A stretch of DNA of 64,000 nucleotides from Rhodeus uyekii (lineage: Eukaryota; Chordata; Actinopteri; Cypriniformes; Acheilognathidae), in assembly GCA_037043235.1 (NCBI GenBank), contig JAWRVZ010000049.1, positions 2,481,501 to 2,545,500 of the forward strand, given 5' to 3'. This document shows, one piece after another, positions 21,601 through 32,442 of this stretch; within the stretch, counting starts at the first letter, position 1, and each line of letters begins with the position of its first letter. The translations under genes were made by a program, and so were the position numbers. The notes below the pieces were generated by a model. That model had not been told where the DNA came from. It ran no database searches and saw only the letters and a list, made by a program, of their open reading frames with translations.

Positions 21601-24600
21601 ATTTATTGTGAGCCCTAGGAGCTTCAAAAATACATGAAACCTGACACATTTCATCAAAACGACTAGTTCTTTACATGTACACAGTTTTGTGAAGTTTCTT
21701 GTTTGTGAACAAGATATGCTCCTTTGCAAGTCGACTGACGTTACCGGAAGTTCCGCCATGTTGGAGACCCCCGAAGTCTTGTTCTCATTCATTGTTAACA
21801 CATATTTGAACTAAGCAATCATAAAATTCGCTCATTTTGAAGAAGGAATGGCAGGGAAACCGTGTGATAATAGTGTTGCAAGGATTGTTTTATACAGGGA
21901 TAAGCTTGATCCGCCGGAGAGGTCGAGATATATTGAGAAGTTGAAGCTTATTGACGGCGAAGATTCACTCGTTGCTGAAGATTCACTCGAACTGTGCTGA
22001 CAACAAACATGTAGCAGTTACAGCAAAGGTAGGGTAAAAATAGTAAACCTATTAACTCAATATTCTTGTAGATCTTACACTACTTTGTCATACATTTAGT
22101 TAACATAACTAATGTCCACTTCATTAAAAGTTAATGATAGAAAGCATAACATGAAAACAACCTGGCTTGAATCAATAAATGAAAGAACACCTGTAACTTA
22201 ATTTTCAATTTAGAGAAACATTGCGCTGACTCATTTAAGGTCATTATGGGTTGTAAATGGTGGGGAAAGACTGAACGCACTGCAAGTCAGCTGAAAGACC
22301 TCACTGTAGAGCTTTTAGTTCGATCGGGGCTTCAACCCATGTGTATATAGGGAATATATATATATAGGGATGAAACGATAAATCACAATTTTTGGCCCTC
22401 GATTCAATTCGATTTGATGCGGGAAGAAGTATGTTTCGATTCAATACATATATATGCCAGCTGAGCAGTGTGTAAATTGCGATACCACCAGCAATGGCAT
22501 GTATCAGTAAGGTGATAATAATGTCTTTCGGTATCTCTATCATCCTCTGAACGATTGTGACAACCTTCTACATTGCAGTAGTTTCCCTTCGTCTTTGGCA
22601 TGATGATATAAATTTAGAATTGTTACGCTCTACTTGATCCTAAATGTGAATAACGTTAAATGGTGTCTCCAACATGGCCGGCCTCCGGTTGGATGACTTC
22701 ACCAGAAAAGGCTCAATAGGCCAAACCAGAAATATGAAAAAATTGTATCTGTTGAACAGTTCAACTAATCAAAATTCCTTTAATTTTTTTTTTGCCTTGA
22801 GTGTCCCTAGATGATTTGTGTGAATTTTCAAGCCACTCGTATGGACGGCCTATGACGAGTTCGAAAAAGTTTAAATTTCAAAAATCTCCAAAATTTCACA
22901 AACTATTTGATTGACAGCAGTGGTTATTGATGCAAATTTGTTCAGTAGGAGGAGATTTATCAGATGATATTAGTATTGTGTGGATGCGTGAAACAACATG
23001 TGAGTAAAAACGCAAAAAAAATTGTTAGCACCAACTAGTGTCTGATTTTTTTCAAAATTCTTACAGACCTCTAGGACTATGAGTCAGACATGCCCATAGA
23101 GTTTCAGTCTGATCGACCTTCATTAAGATGGTCTAATTGATGGTAAAACTTAATTGGCCGATGACGGCCATGTTTTTTGAGATACGCCAATTTCCTCATA
23201 GACCCTTGGACAAAGACCGTGCATGACAAGTTTCAGGTCAATCAGACTAGCATGTGACCCTGTACAGGTGATTTAGTGTTTTTTTTTCCCCCCAATATAG
23301 CGCCACCAAGTCGATTGTCAATTGTCACAGTTTTTTTGGTGTTACCACAAAATTAGCTCTTACATGAGTATTGTGCGTGCGATGCGGAGAAACGTGGAGA
23401 ACACTGAAGTAAACCGAAAACACTTTAATAACAGAACTCAAAAGGCACACGGGGGTGCAAAACTCGGAAGCAGTACATCCACACACTTAGCTCAGGTAAC
23501 GTTAACAAAAGACAAAGACAATGGGAGACAAGACGGTATAAGTAGGCAGGATAATAACAAACAGGTGGTATGATTACATGGGTGACTACGGGAACACGGG
23601 AGGGACACACAGGAGGAGTATGACGTGACTGTTACAGTAGCTCGGAAGGCACGGAAGGCGCGACCTTCGCGCCTAAACTGACCACCAGTGGAGGGAGGGA
23701 GGGAGGAGGACCAGGGGACGGACAGGACATGGAACAAAAACCAAGAGAGTCCATAAAATAATTACAAAGTCCAGGGAGATGCAAGCGGGAAAAGGGGCCA
23801 GGCAGTGGGAGGTGTCCAGGGTGGTGCAGTTGGGACCCGGAACCAGGCAGATGAACCAGTCCAGGGTGGAGCCGACGGACCGAGGACCTCGAACGACGCC
23901 GCTCGACCCAGAGGCCGAGGCGGATCCGCAGCAATTAGCGTCCGAGGTGGAGCCAGGAAGACTGAGGACTGAGTCGAAACAGGAGCAACTGAGGACGAAG
24001 GTGAAAGCGGAGGGAGGGAGGAGCCAGACGACGCCGAAGGTGGAGGCTCAAGGACGAGGGAGCCTGGTGGAGCCGAGGGAGGGAGGAGTGAAAGGGGAGC
24101 CGCAGTGCCGACGGGCCGAGGTGGAGTGACTGGCACCGAGGTCGGAGGTGGAATCTGGACACCCTCAGCACCTTCCAATGACTGTGGCCAGTTGACGCAT
24201 GGAGGCTCCCAGGTGTTAGCGGGAGTCGGTGATGGGGCGCGGGACACAGACAGAGGAGGTGCTGGATGCTGGCAGGGTAGAGGCGGTGGGAGAGGGAGGC
24301 TGGGTGGGAATTCTGGCAGCTCAGGCCAAGGGAGGTCGGGGAGGTCCAGGTCGGCTGGCGGCTCAGGCCATGGGAGGTCCAGTTCACTGTTCACAGGCTG
24401 GAGAATCGGCTCACTGTTCGCGCTCGGGAGCCATGACGTTTGCGCAGCGCTCGGGAGCCATGGCGTTTGCGCGCCGCTCGGGAACGCGGAGAAATCCATC
24501 ATTAGAGAAAAAAGTATTTGTAGGCGACTTAGCCTGGTCTATTGTTCTGTCACGGTAGGTGCAGGCGTGCGATGCGGAGAAACGAGGAGAACACTGAAGT

Positions 24601-26517
24601 AAACCGAAAACACTTTAATAACAGAACTCAAAAGCAGTACATCCACACACTTAGCTCAGGTAACGTTAACAATAGACAAAGACAATGGGAGACAAGACGG
24701 TATAAGTAGGCATGATAATAACAAACAGGTGGTATGATTACATGGGTGACTACGGGAACACGGGAGGGACACACAGGAGGAGCATGACGTGGTGAGATTA
24801 TCTCTTTGTATTCCAGAGTTATTGCGATTTTAGTGAAAGTGGCTCCGCCTTATCCAAATGTTTTTATTTTGCGTTGAGAGCGTGAATCACCGATCAAAAT
24901 TCCTTTGAGAACTTGTCCTTTAAAATTCCTTTGATAAGTCTCTTGATGCGTGTGAAATTTCGTGTGATTTGGACAAACGGCCTTTGAGGAGTTCGAAAAA
25001 ATAGTTTTCCCGAAAATTTAAAATGGCGGAATTTTTTTCGGGGCGGAAATTAAATCGGAGATCTACATTTTTTAAGTCTTGAGCCAAGGATTCCAGAGAT
25101 ATAATACACTTGAGTGTACGACAAACGGTTTACGAGTTATGAGCATTTACGCATTTTTAGTTGCTGTAGCGCCACCTATTGGCCGATTTGCGTCAAATTT
25201 TGATACGCTGCCCCCAAATTGAGACCTACCATCAAATTTTAAGTACACTAAGTACACTAAGTGGAACTTAGTGTACTTTCATGATACATCATAGCGTCTT
25301 GTTCGTTCTTGCTTACATACAGCTATTCACAATTTAATGTTTAGTCAAGAACATGGACACTGTATGTTGTTGCATGTCTTTACAGTCTTTACCAGCATGT
25401 TAATGAGGAAGTGTGGCTGTAAATGATCAATCTAAAAGTAAAAGCATTATGACTGTCTTCATTAGCTACGGTTTAACTGTGTGTTTTGTCAGTTTCGACT
25501 CTCTCAAGAAAAGCACAATGGGTGTTCATCACTAACGATCAATCATCACTGGACTTATCAATTTAATACTGGGGATTTTGCTGTGTGGGTCAGGTGTGGT
25601 GAAACGGCGTGGAAGGTTGGAGATCCTTGCAATATAACCTTAATATATGTAACAGGAACTGTGGTCTTTGGCATTTTTATTAGCACACATTTTTAGTGAC
25701 TTGTGCGAGTTAATGATTGTCTGCACATTTTTCAGGTCCAAGATTATATTATTCTAATATTTATTGTGAATTTTCATTTTTTATCTATTTTAGATCCTCC
25801 TAAGAACGTCTCAGTGTTGATGAGTGGATCTGGTGAAATAGTGGAGGGAGATTCAGTGACTCTGAACTGCAGCAGTGATTCAAACCCTCCTGCTCTGAAC
25901 TTCAGCTGGTTTAAAGGAAGAAAGTTTGTTGGATCTGGAAGAATCTACAGCATCTCAAAGATCAGCTCTGATGACAGTGGAGAATACAAGTGCAAGTCCA
26001 TCAATGAACTTGGAGAGAAATACTCTGATGCTGTGACTTTAAACGTCATGTGTGAGTTAATGATCATCTGCATATTTTTCACAACTAAGTTAAGCTTATT
26101 CTAATATTTAATGTGAATTTGACGTGTCTTATTTTCAGATCCTCCCAGGAGCGTCTCAGTGTTGATGAGTGGATCTGGTGAAATAGTGGAGGGAGATTCA
26201 GTGACTCTGAACTGCATCAGTGATTCAAACCCTCCTGCTCTGAACTTCAGCTGGTTTAAGGAGAATGAAAGCTCAGCTGTTGGATCTGGACAGAGTTTCA
26301 GTGCAGGACAGAGTGGACGCTTCTACTGTCAGGCTCACAATCAACATGGATCTCAGAGATCAGACGCTGTAACTGTCACAGGTGAAGCTTTTATTAACAC
26401 ACTCCTGTATCTTCACATCATTCATCAGTTTGGAGAATTAATCTTGATGATCTTCCTCTTTCAGTTCATGGTGCTGGTAGGAATGAGATTGTGATCACAG
26501 CGATATCTGGAGGATTA

Positions 26518-26569
<52 letters not shown>

Positions 26570-27398
26570 CCAACACCATCATCCTGTTTATAATGTGAGT
26601 TCAATAAAAAAAGTATTTAATTATAAGAAATCTTTATACATTCATATTTTCTCTATTAAATCAAGAGTCTATATTCTGTTGTTGTCTGTATTTACAGCAG
26701 AAAGAAACAAAGAGATGGTAAAACTGAAGATCTCACAGTGAAAGAGGTAATACATCTAAAAATTACTTCACAAAACACAGATAAACTGTTGTGTTTCAGA
26801 CTGAAACTGTACAAACTGATGGGATTCAAACCTTCTCAAAGTCTCAATCCAGCAGAAACCAATTTGAAATACAATATTTAAAAAAAAATCAGGACCCAAA
26901 ACTACAAAGACCTTGGCAATATTTTCATATAATTTACTGTCAAATTTATAATGAGTCATGAAGGGTTTCGTTGAAGATATACGACTGATTTATCACAGTC
27001 TGATCTCTGTCTTGCTGCTTGAATTTATTTCAGCTTCGCTCAAATTGACAGAAAGCGAAATGTGAAAAAAAAACTGCAGAAACAAAATCCATATCATGTA
27101 TTTAGTCCATATATTTAGTTAGTTTATATAGCTTTTGTTTGGATGCAACATGGAATAATGGACCATACTTCAATTTAAAGAAGTTAGTATTGGGATTTAT
27201 GCTGTAAGTCCTTCTGTCTCTTCTGTAGATCCCTGATCCCAGTGAAGACACTTATACAGGTCTTGACCTCAAGTCCATGACCTTTGACCTGTATGGCACA
27301 CTCACTCACAGTAAGTGAGACGGTAGTCAGAGACTCCATCACAGATGATCACATGACTGATCTCATTTCACACAGACCGTTCATCCCAGAGCTCCTGA
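18660..27398 (+). CDS. Gene B: CD22-like (Siglec-related) inhibitory Ig receptor, longer ectodomain
   Basis: Exons: 18660-18720 signal peptide; 19644-19994 V-set; 20093-20341 C2; 25794-26051 C2; 26139-26381 C2; 26465-26594 transmembrane; 26701-26746 basic stub (26698 if the upstream acceptor is used); 27229-27310 and 27376-27398 tyrosine-motif tail. The frame is open from ATG to TGA with correct phases. It has four Ig domains where A has three and C and D also three, and combines the second C2 types of A and of C/D. TYTGL and LYGTL in the tail are ITIM-like; there is no proximal ITIM exon. A 5.4-kb intron 3 is full of repeats. Odd points: an extra cysteine in the first C2 domain, a 16-isoleucine run in the membrane span and a shifted last frame. 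Confidence 0.85.
19644..19994 (+). CDS. Gene B V-set Ig domain exon
   Basis: Starts GVSGAGWDVSYNPSYICA and keeps the ICA/MNC/QNC cysteines and MYYFRF. It is one codon longer than in A, with a lysine-rich C-C' loop (NKKDKTKTEE). Confidence 0.85.
20093..20341 (+). CDS. Gene B first C2 Ig domain exon
   Basis: Differs from the gene A copy at only about two bases. One changes CGT to TGT, giving DSVCLTC where the other three genes read DSVRLTC, so the domain gains an unpaired cysteine two residues before the canonical one. Confidence 0.85.
20640..21480. repeat. About 175-bp tandem repeat in gene B intron 3
   Basis: The phrase 'agatctatcaaatgatatt' recurs in variant form near 20773, 20947, 21108 and 21288, a period of roughly 160-180 bases, with a stray copy near 22952. 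No coding content is seen. Each unit also carries 'gtcagtctatgtcaatctga'. Confidence 0.65.
21490..23360. other. Repeat-rich part of gene B intron 3
   Basis: Contains text of a dispersed cyprinid-type repeat ('tagcgccacc', 'catgacaagtttcaggtcaa') and a MITE-like AT stretch near 22355-22460. No gene or intact element could be bounded. Confidence 0.4.
23365..24795 (-). mobile_element. Non-autonomous LTR element with direct repeats
   Basis: Two direct repeats of roughly 240-260 bases (about 23368-23628 and 24551-24793) share 'gcgatgcggagaaacg' through 'gacacacaggaggag', differing at a few bases and by one indel. Read on - they end in CCGTGACA. The internal part has no pol, only a proline-rich frame, so it would need an autonomous partner. 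Confidence 0.65.
23762..24502 (-). CDS. Proline-rich ORF inside the non-autonomous LTR element
   Basis: 246 codons from MMDFSAFPSGAQTPWLPSAA to PPWTPPTAWPLFPLASPWTL. It consists of low-complexity Pro/Ser/Leu/Trp text with no recognised domain. Similar composition occurs downstream of the LTR at 28198, which suggests a shared element family. A protein role is not established; it may be a by-product of GC-rich tandem repeats. Confidence 0.4.
   Translation of the reverse strand: MMDFSAFPSGAQTPWLPSAAQTSWLPSANSEPILQPVNSELDLPWPEPPADLDLPDLPWPELPEFPPSLPLPPPLPCQHPAPPLSVSRAPSPTPANTWEPPCVNWPQSLEGAEGVQIPPPTSVPVTPPRPVGTAAPLSLLPPSAPPGSLVLEPPPSASSGSSLPPLSPSSSVAPVSTQSSVFLAPPRTLIAADPPRPLGRAASFEVLGPSAPPWTGSSAWFRVPTAPPWTPPTAWPLFPLASPWTL
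24796..25793. other. Last part of gene B intron 3
   Basis: Continues the dispersed repeat seen near 23000 ('gtagcgccacctattggcc' at about 25167) and then unique AT-rich DNA. No gene was found. Confidence 0.4.
25794..26051 (+). CDS. Gene B second C2 Ig domain exon
   Basis: Reads PPKNVSVLMSGSGEIVEGD onward with LNC, FSWFKG and EYKC. It is the partner of gene A 10401-10658, phase 1 at both ends. Confidence 0.85.
26139..26381 (+). CDS. Gene B third C2 Ig domain exon
   Basis: Reads PPRSVSVLMSGSGEIVEGD onward, ending RFYCQAHNQHGSQRSDAVTV. It is the partner of the single second-type C2 exons in gene C (34722-34964) and gene D (58508-58750). Confidence 0.85.
26465..26594 (+). CDS. Gene B transmembrane exon with a 16-codon ATC run
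   Basis: Reads VHGAGRNEIVITAISGGLF, then 16 consecutive ATC codons (26521-26568), then TNTIILFI, exiting in phase 2. The span is therefore a triplet microsatellite read as polyisoleucine. Frame and donor are intact. Confidence 0.85.
27229..27398 (+). CDS. Gene B cytoplasmic tail exons
   Basis: 27229-27310 reads IPDPSEDTYTGLDLKSMTFD then LYGTLTH. The donor region has extra bases (CTCACTCACA against CTCTCA in A), so the exon ends in phase 1 and the last exon is read as NRSSQSS-stop instead of TVHPRVPEDS-stop. Confidence 0.65.
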
Positions 27399-27468
27399 AG
27401 ATGGAATTAAAGTCCAGGTCCTAAAGCAGACCATCACACTACCACCTGTAACATCTGGACAGTGACTC

Positions 27469-27660
27469 TGTCATGCCTTCACCGACCGCCGGGACATTTA
27501 TTTAGTTCTCCTTCTCCACCTTTCAGTTGCCAGTTGTTGTTTGTGCTATTACGTGTTTGTGTTGAACACATGTTGTTTGCACCACTGTTATGTAACCCTG
27601 CCTTTAATAAAAGTCCCTTCGGATTTCATCTTCGTCTTTGTCCTTGCCTAACTCATGACA
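27469..27660 (+). mobile_element. Short LTR, 192 bp, with gag-like debris after it
   Basis: Bounded by TGTCATG and CATGACA with AATAAA at about 27606. The following 27698-28183 is open in one frame (TSPINDTTLNSLFWIGAKYH), resembling a retroelement gag fragment, then runs into another LTR. Fragments like the 3' part of this LTR occur inverted at 59513-59800. Confidence 0.45.
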
Positions 27661-28197
27661 GAACAACCGACCGAGGCTAGTTGCCTTAAAAAGACTTTTG
27701 AAAATGTATTATCTATTCAGCGCGCTTGCCGTTACCTCCCCAATCAATGACACAACGCTGAATTCGCTGTTCTGGATCGGGGCGAAATATCACCAGCGGA
27801 GGAAACTCCCAGATTCCACAGGACTTCGGTGGCTGGCAGCCATAGTAAGGTGTCTGCAGAGCAAGTATCCTCGGTCCAGACAGCCAGCACTTCAGCGCCT
27901 GTGCCCGCTGTCAGTCAGCACCAATCACCTTGGATACCTTTTTTGTCCTGGCAGCCCTGCACACCTGGAGGAATTACAGGGCTGCCGCCAGAGGTACTGC
28001 TTGCCCACCCTATCCCACCCCCAACCTCTGTTCTATCTGCAGACCTCTCAGTTATCGTCAATCCCTTCTCTACGGAAGCTATGGTACCATCTCCGACCTC
28101 ATCCTCCTTGCCGACATCCCAATCCTCTGTTATTCTTCCTGCCCTTCCTCAGCTGGATGTCGTCAGACCTGCACCGCCACTGAATGCATCCTCCGGG

Positions 28198-29010
28198 TGT
28201 CAGGGTTCTGTCACTTCAGTTTGGGTTTCTAGTGTGTTGGTTGACAGAGCTCTGACACTGCCCCTTTGTTGTTTTTTTGTCATTGTGTAACCCCGCACAC
28301 CTTGTTACCTCATTTCCCTTGAGTGTTGTCAGCTGTTCTTAGCTTGTTAACTTTTCCTCATGTGTTCCCCATTTAATCCCGGTGTGTTTGCTGTCCTGTG
28401 TCGTGTCGTTATCATTCCTGGATGTCATCTCATGCATGTGCTTCATGTGTCCTGTTTGGCTGTAACTCTATTTGTAGCTCTACTCTGTTTTGGGAGTTAT
28501 CCCTGTGTCATCCGGTTTGTTTGTTTGTTTATTTATTGTAATAAATCCTCTCCACTTGCATTACTGAGTCCTCTGTTTAGTGTATCCATGACAGCGAGGG
28601 ACGTGGAGCCTCAGCTGCTGTTGGGGATCCCTTGGTTCCGCCTCCGGCCTTGGACCCCTCCTCTCCACCTCAGCCTGTCAACCTGTCGGCTCCACCCTTG
28701 CTCCCTCGTCTCCACGGCTCCTTCTTGGTCAGTCTTCACTCCACCTTCGCCATGGACTTGCGGGACTTCTGCTACGCTCCATCCCTCCACCCCTTTGGCT
28801 GCAGCGGGCTCCTCCTACCCGACGTCTTCCCCTCCCTCACACTGGATCCGCCCCAGTCCTCGGGCACACTGGCTCCACCTCGAGTGGTCATCACCACATC
28901 TTCGCCTCGGCCTCCTAAACCAGCGGCATCGCTCAGGTCTGTCGGCTCTCCGCTTACATCCTGGGATCCATCGGCTCCATCTTCGTGGGACATCTTTTTC
29001 AGACTCTGAG
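28198..29010 (+). mobile_element. LTR plus proline-rich internal fragment
   Basis: 28198-28593 has LTR form: TGTCAGGGTTCTGTCA at the left, AATAAATCC near 28550 and CCATGACA at the right. After it comes GC-rich DNA open in two frames for about 125-217 codons of Pro/Ser-rich text. No second LTR is present, so the element is truncated. Confidence 0.5.
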
Positions 29011-29745
29011 TAAGTAGGCCTGGGTCCTTTATGACACTTTTGACACTAAACACAATGTCCTGGGTCCTCCGCTCCTCCAGTCCACACGTTTTATAAAATG
29101 TCTACACAATCTATGTAATTATGATTGCCACGCATGATTGCCTCTTTAATTCTCATAAATAAGTCACTTAAACATTTGATTTTTGTTACATGCTTTGGTA
29201 GATTTGAGTACATAGAGAGATTCTCCTTTATGGTCATGAGGAAAATGTTTCTGAAGTTCATAAAGATTGCGCGGCAAAAACATTTTTTTGGATCAATATC
29301 ATGTCAAACCTGTGATATTTGACTTGACAAAGTTATCCTGTAAGCGCATGACATTCTGAACACACAATGTCACCATTGTATCACTAAATTATGTGCAATA
29401 CTTCCAAAACTTAAAAATTATATTAGAATATTGTGATATTGTGTGCTGCTGATCGTGGGAGTTCCTGATTGGCTAATTTTATGTCAATTGATAATTAAAG
29501 TATATGAGAGTGTGTCTTATTCTGAGCTAGGCATCACGAGGGGAGGGTTTCTTCCAGCGTGTCTCTTTCGTATGCTTTGTCTTACATCTGTATCTTCATT
29601 TTGTTATTATTGTTTCTTTAACTCATAGACTTTTGTTTGTTATTATTATTGTTTGTGATATGTTTAATTTAAATAAAATCTTATTTAATTGAACATCTTG
29701 CTTGATCCCTCTTTCATGTTGTGATCTGAAACGAGCTCGTCGTAA
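29011..29745. other. Intergenic DNA between genes B and C
   Basis: AT-rich. 29500-29745 has LTR-like text with an AATAAA but no defined partner. No gene is seen. Confidence 0.4.
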
Positions 29746-29749
29746 CATT

Positions 29750-30905
29750 TTACATTTACATTTACACTTACTCATTTAGCAGATGCTTTTATCCAAAGCG
29801 ACTTACAATTTGAGGAATATAGAAGCTATTTGTCCAAAGGATACTGTAGAAGCCATATGTACCATCATATTTTATTTTATTTTTTGTGATCATTTAAATA
29901 TCATTTTGGTTTAATATTGTTTATATCTCTGAGTGTGTGCCCTCTATAGGTGGGAGGGGAAAAAGAGGATAAAAGGAAAGGAAACCCCCGACAGGAAGGG
30001 GGTGCTGGTGCAAGAGCATACAGTCTTTTGACCGTGCACATGGAAGCCAACACATGCTCAAGTTGTTTGTTTGCTTTATGTTATTTTTCATCTTTGTTTT
30101 TGACTTAATAAACTTCAGTTATGATTTGAAACCTCAACAGACTTCATTGGTACCTTGCACGCGTCAGAAACTTGCATCTACACCTCCCACAGTGGACAGA
30201 AATGGGGATTGAATACAGGACAGTTCAAAACTTGTTTTTTACCACTACAGATACAAAAACACAGAGCGCTTACAATACAAAGTTTCAGACATTCTGAACA
30301 CAAGTAGCACAAGCATGGGGAATTAGAGAAAGGAAGAGTTTTTTTTTTTTGATGAGTGAGTGAATGTGTGTGTGTGTCATGGAAGAGGTGTGTTTTTAGT
30401 AATGTTTTAAACTTTGACACAGAATCTGCATTCCAGATGAGGGCAGGAAGGGCGTTCCACCAGCCGGGGGTGGTGGATGGAAATGTTCTTGTGATTGTTC
30501 TGTTTCCTCCCTGTGATGGAACCACGAATCGTGGCTCATTGATCGATCGACGGATTCTGGTAGGTGTGTAGATTTGTAGCAGTGAGTGGAAGTATGAAGG
30601 TGCTGAGTTTGTGTAAGTTTTGTATGCAAGAGTCAGTGCTTTGAATTTGATGCGTGCTGAGAGAGAGAGCCAGTGTAGCGAGATGAAGAGTGGTGTGACA
30701 TGAGTCCTTTCCGGTTGGTTGAAGACCCGACAAGCAGCAGCGTTCTGGATCAGTTGTAGGGGTTTGATCGCACTTGCAGGAAGTCCAACCAAAAGAGCAT
30801 TGCAATAGTCCAGTCTGGAAATGACCATGGCCTGCACCAGAAGTTGTGTAGCTTGCTCAATTAGGAATGGTCTGATCCTCCTGATGATTCTCCTGATGTA
30901 ACGAT
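29750..30905 (-). mobile_element. L2 LINE 3' part, split by a later insertion
   Basis: On -, 30837-30178 encodes the L2 C-terminal region (ISRLDYCNALLVGLPASAIK, then LQLIQNAAA, SLHWL, WWNALPALI). The L2 3' tail 'aagtcgctttggataaaagc' type lies inverted at 29760-29810. About 29868-30200 is foreign to L2 (it holds its own AATAAA), so a later insertion separates body and tail. Confidence 0.7.
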
Positions 30906-32170
30906 ATTTAGGATGTAGTACAACAATTTATATCGCCCCTTAAGCAGTTACCTGCAATGCAAGATCTTATTATAGAACATGCAAGCTTTGGTGATAGAAA
31001 ATGTTCTAACAAATTTCTGATGAACTGTTTAGTACAAGCATGTTTCCCAAAACCAGTTAAGATAAATTATATATTTTGTCACGTCTGTGAGATTAGGACC
31101 AATTTTCTTTCATTTCCTATTAACCCTAAATGTAAAGAAATACACTTTAAAATTATGAATCATATATATTCAGCAAAATAGTATTTCAGAATAATGTTTA
31201 ATGTTTGGGATTCAAATTTATATCAAATATGCAAGTTACAGGTAGAAATGATGGACTACTGTTCTTTTTTCCAGTGCAGTTCAGTTGACACATTCTAGAA
31301 TAATGCATTCAGTGTTAGAAAACTGTTTTTTTTTCTTGTTTGTTAATTTCCTGTTTCATTATCATCAACATCATCATCACCTGTCATCAATCCATGTGTT
31401 AGTCATGTCAGCTGTTTCTCATCTTTGTAATCCCAGAGTCTCTTTTCTGTCCTCTTCATGTATTACAACTGTTTGTAAAACTTTAATCATACGGAAATTT
31501 CTTATCTTTGGAAGTTATTTTACGTCTTTTTTTGCAAGTTAACTGTCTCCACAAAAATGTAATCAATAGAAAATATGGCCCAGCCCATCTGATTTCAGCA
31601 TCATTAGACACTCTTTCTTTCAACACATTGCACAACATGATTGCAGGGGAACAAGTGTCAATGCATTTAGTTGCTGGACATTCAGTCAATTCAACAAACA
31701 AGTGTTGGCATGGACATTTGTTGTTGTTTTTGAATGAACAAAATACAATCTATCAAAGCATTTTTGCTAAACATCATAATTTTATCATTTTTGTCTAGCT
31801 CAATAAAAAATATTGCAATAGAAAAAAATAACTTGAATGCATTAAATTGAAATAACACATCTCTACAGATTCCCTATAAGTAATTAAAACCCAGTTTCAA
31901 TGAAAACACTAAATTCTGTGTAGATATTTAATGCCCTTTTCCTTTGTAACATTTCCCCTTTCTCTGTGTCTGTTTGATATCTTCATCCCTCTCTGACTGA
32001 GAGACTCAGATTCTGTCGAAGAAACCGCTTTCAGGAGTAAAAAAGTAGCTGGATATCAATGTAATTTGGGAGTTTTGTCAATGTCCATCAATGAAGAATA
32101 ATTGACTAGAGGTTCAGCCAGTGCTGTGAATCCAGTAGAGACACTACAGCATTACATGGACTTAAGATTC
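30906..32170. other. 3' flank of gene C, start of the C/D duplication
   Basis: No gene. From about 31280 the sequence matches 51500-52250 downstream of gene D (for example 'ctgagagactcagattctg'), which marks one end of the duplicated segment. Confidence 0.5.
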
Positions 32171-32171
32171 A

Positions 32172-32319
32172 TCATTTACATTTATGCATTTATCAGACAC
32201 TTTTATCCAAACATTGCTTTCAAGGAACACATTGAATCAGTTTTTCCTTTCCCAGGGATCGAACCTATGACCTTGGCGTTGTAAGCACCAATGCTCTACT
32301 GATTGAGCTACAGGAAAGC
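32172..32319 (-). mobile_element. tRNA-derived SINE
   Basis: On - the head has 'tagctcaatcagtagagc' (box A) and 'ggttcgatccc' (box B) and the tail the L2-like 'ggataaaagtgtctgataaa'. It is a SINE rather than a tRNA gene because no acceptor stem closes it. Confidence 0.65.
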
Positions 32320-32442
32320 TGCAAATTATCAGATTTATTGAAGCTCTGGCCCTGGTTATAAAAAAAAAAAACTCAAACACATGCATAGAAAGCTCTCTAT
32401 AAAACACATCAATGTGTAAAGTTAATATTCAATACTATAATA

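Noticed and set aside
23779..24602. Gly/Arg-rich frames on + across the proline-rich element
   Set aside because: They are complements of GC-rich repeats encoding the - strand Pro-rich frame, with no sign of coding.
32224..32319. tRNA gene on the - strand
   Set aside because: Box A and box B are present but the acceptor stem is not closed and an L2-type tail follows, so it is a SINE head.
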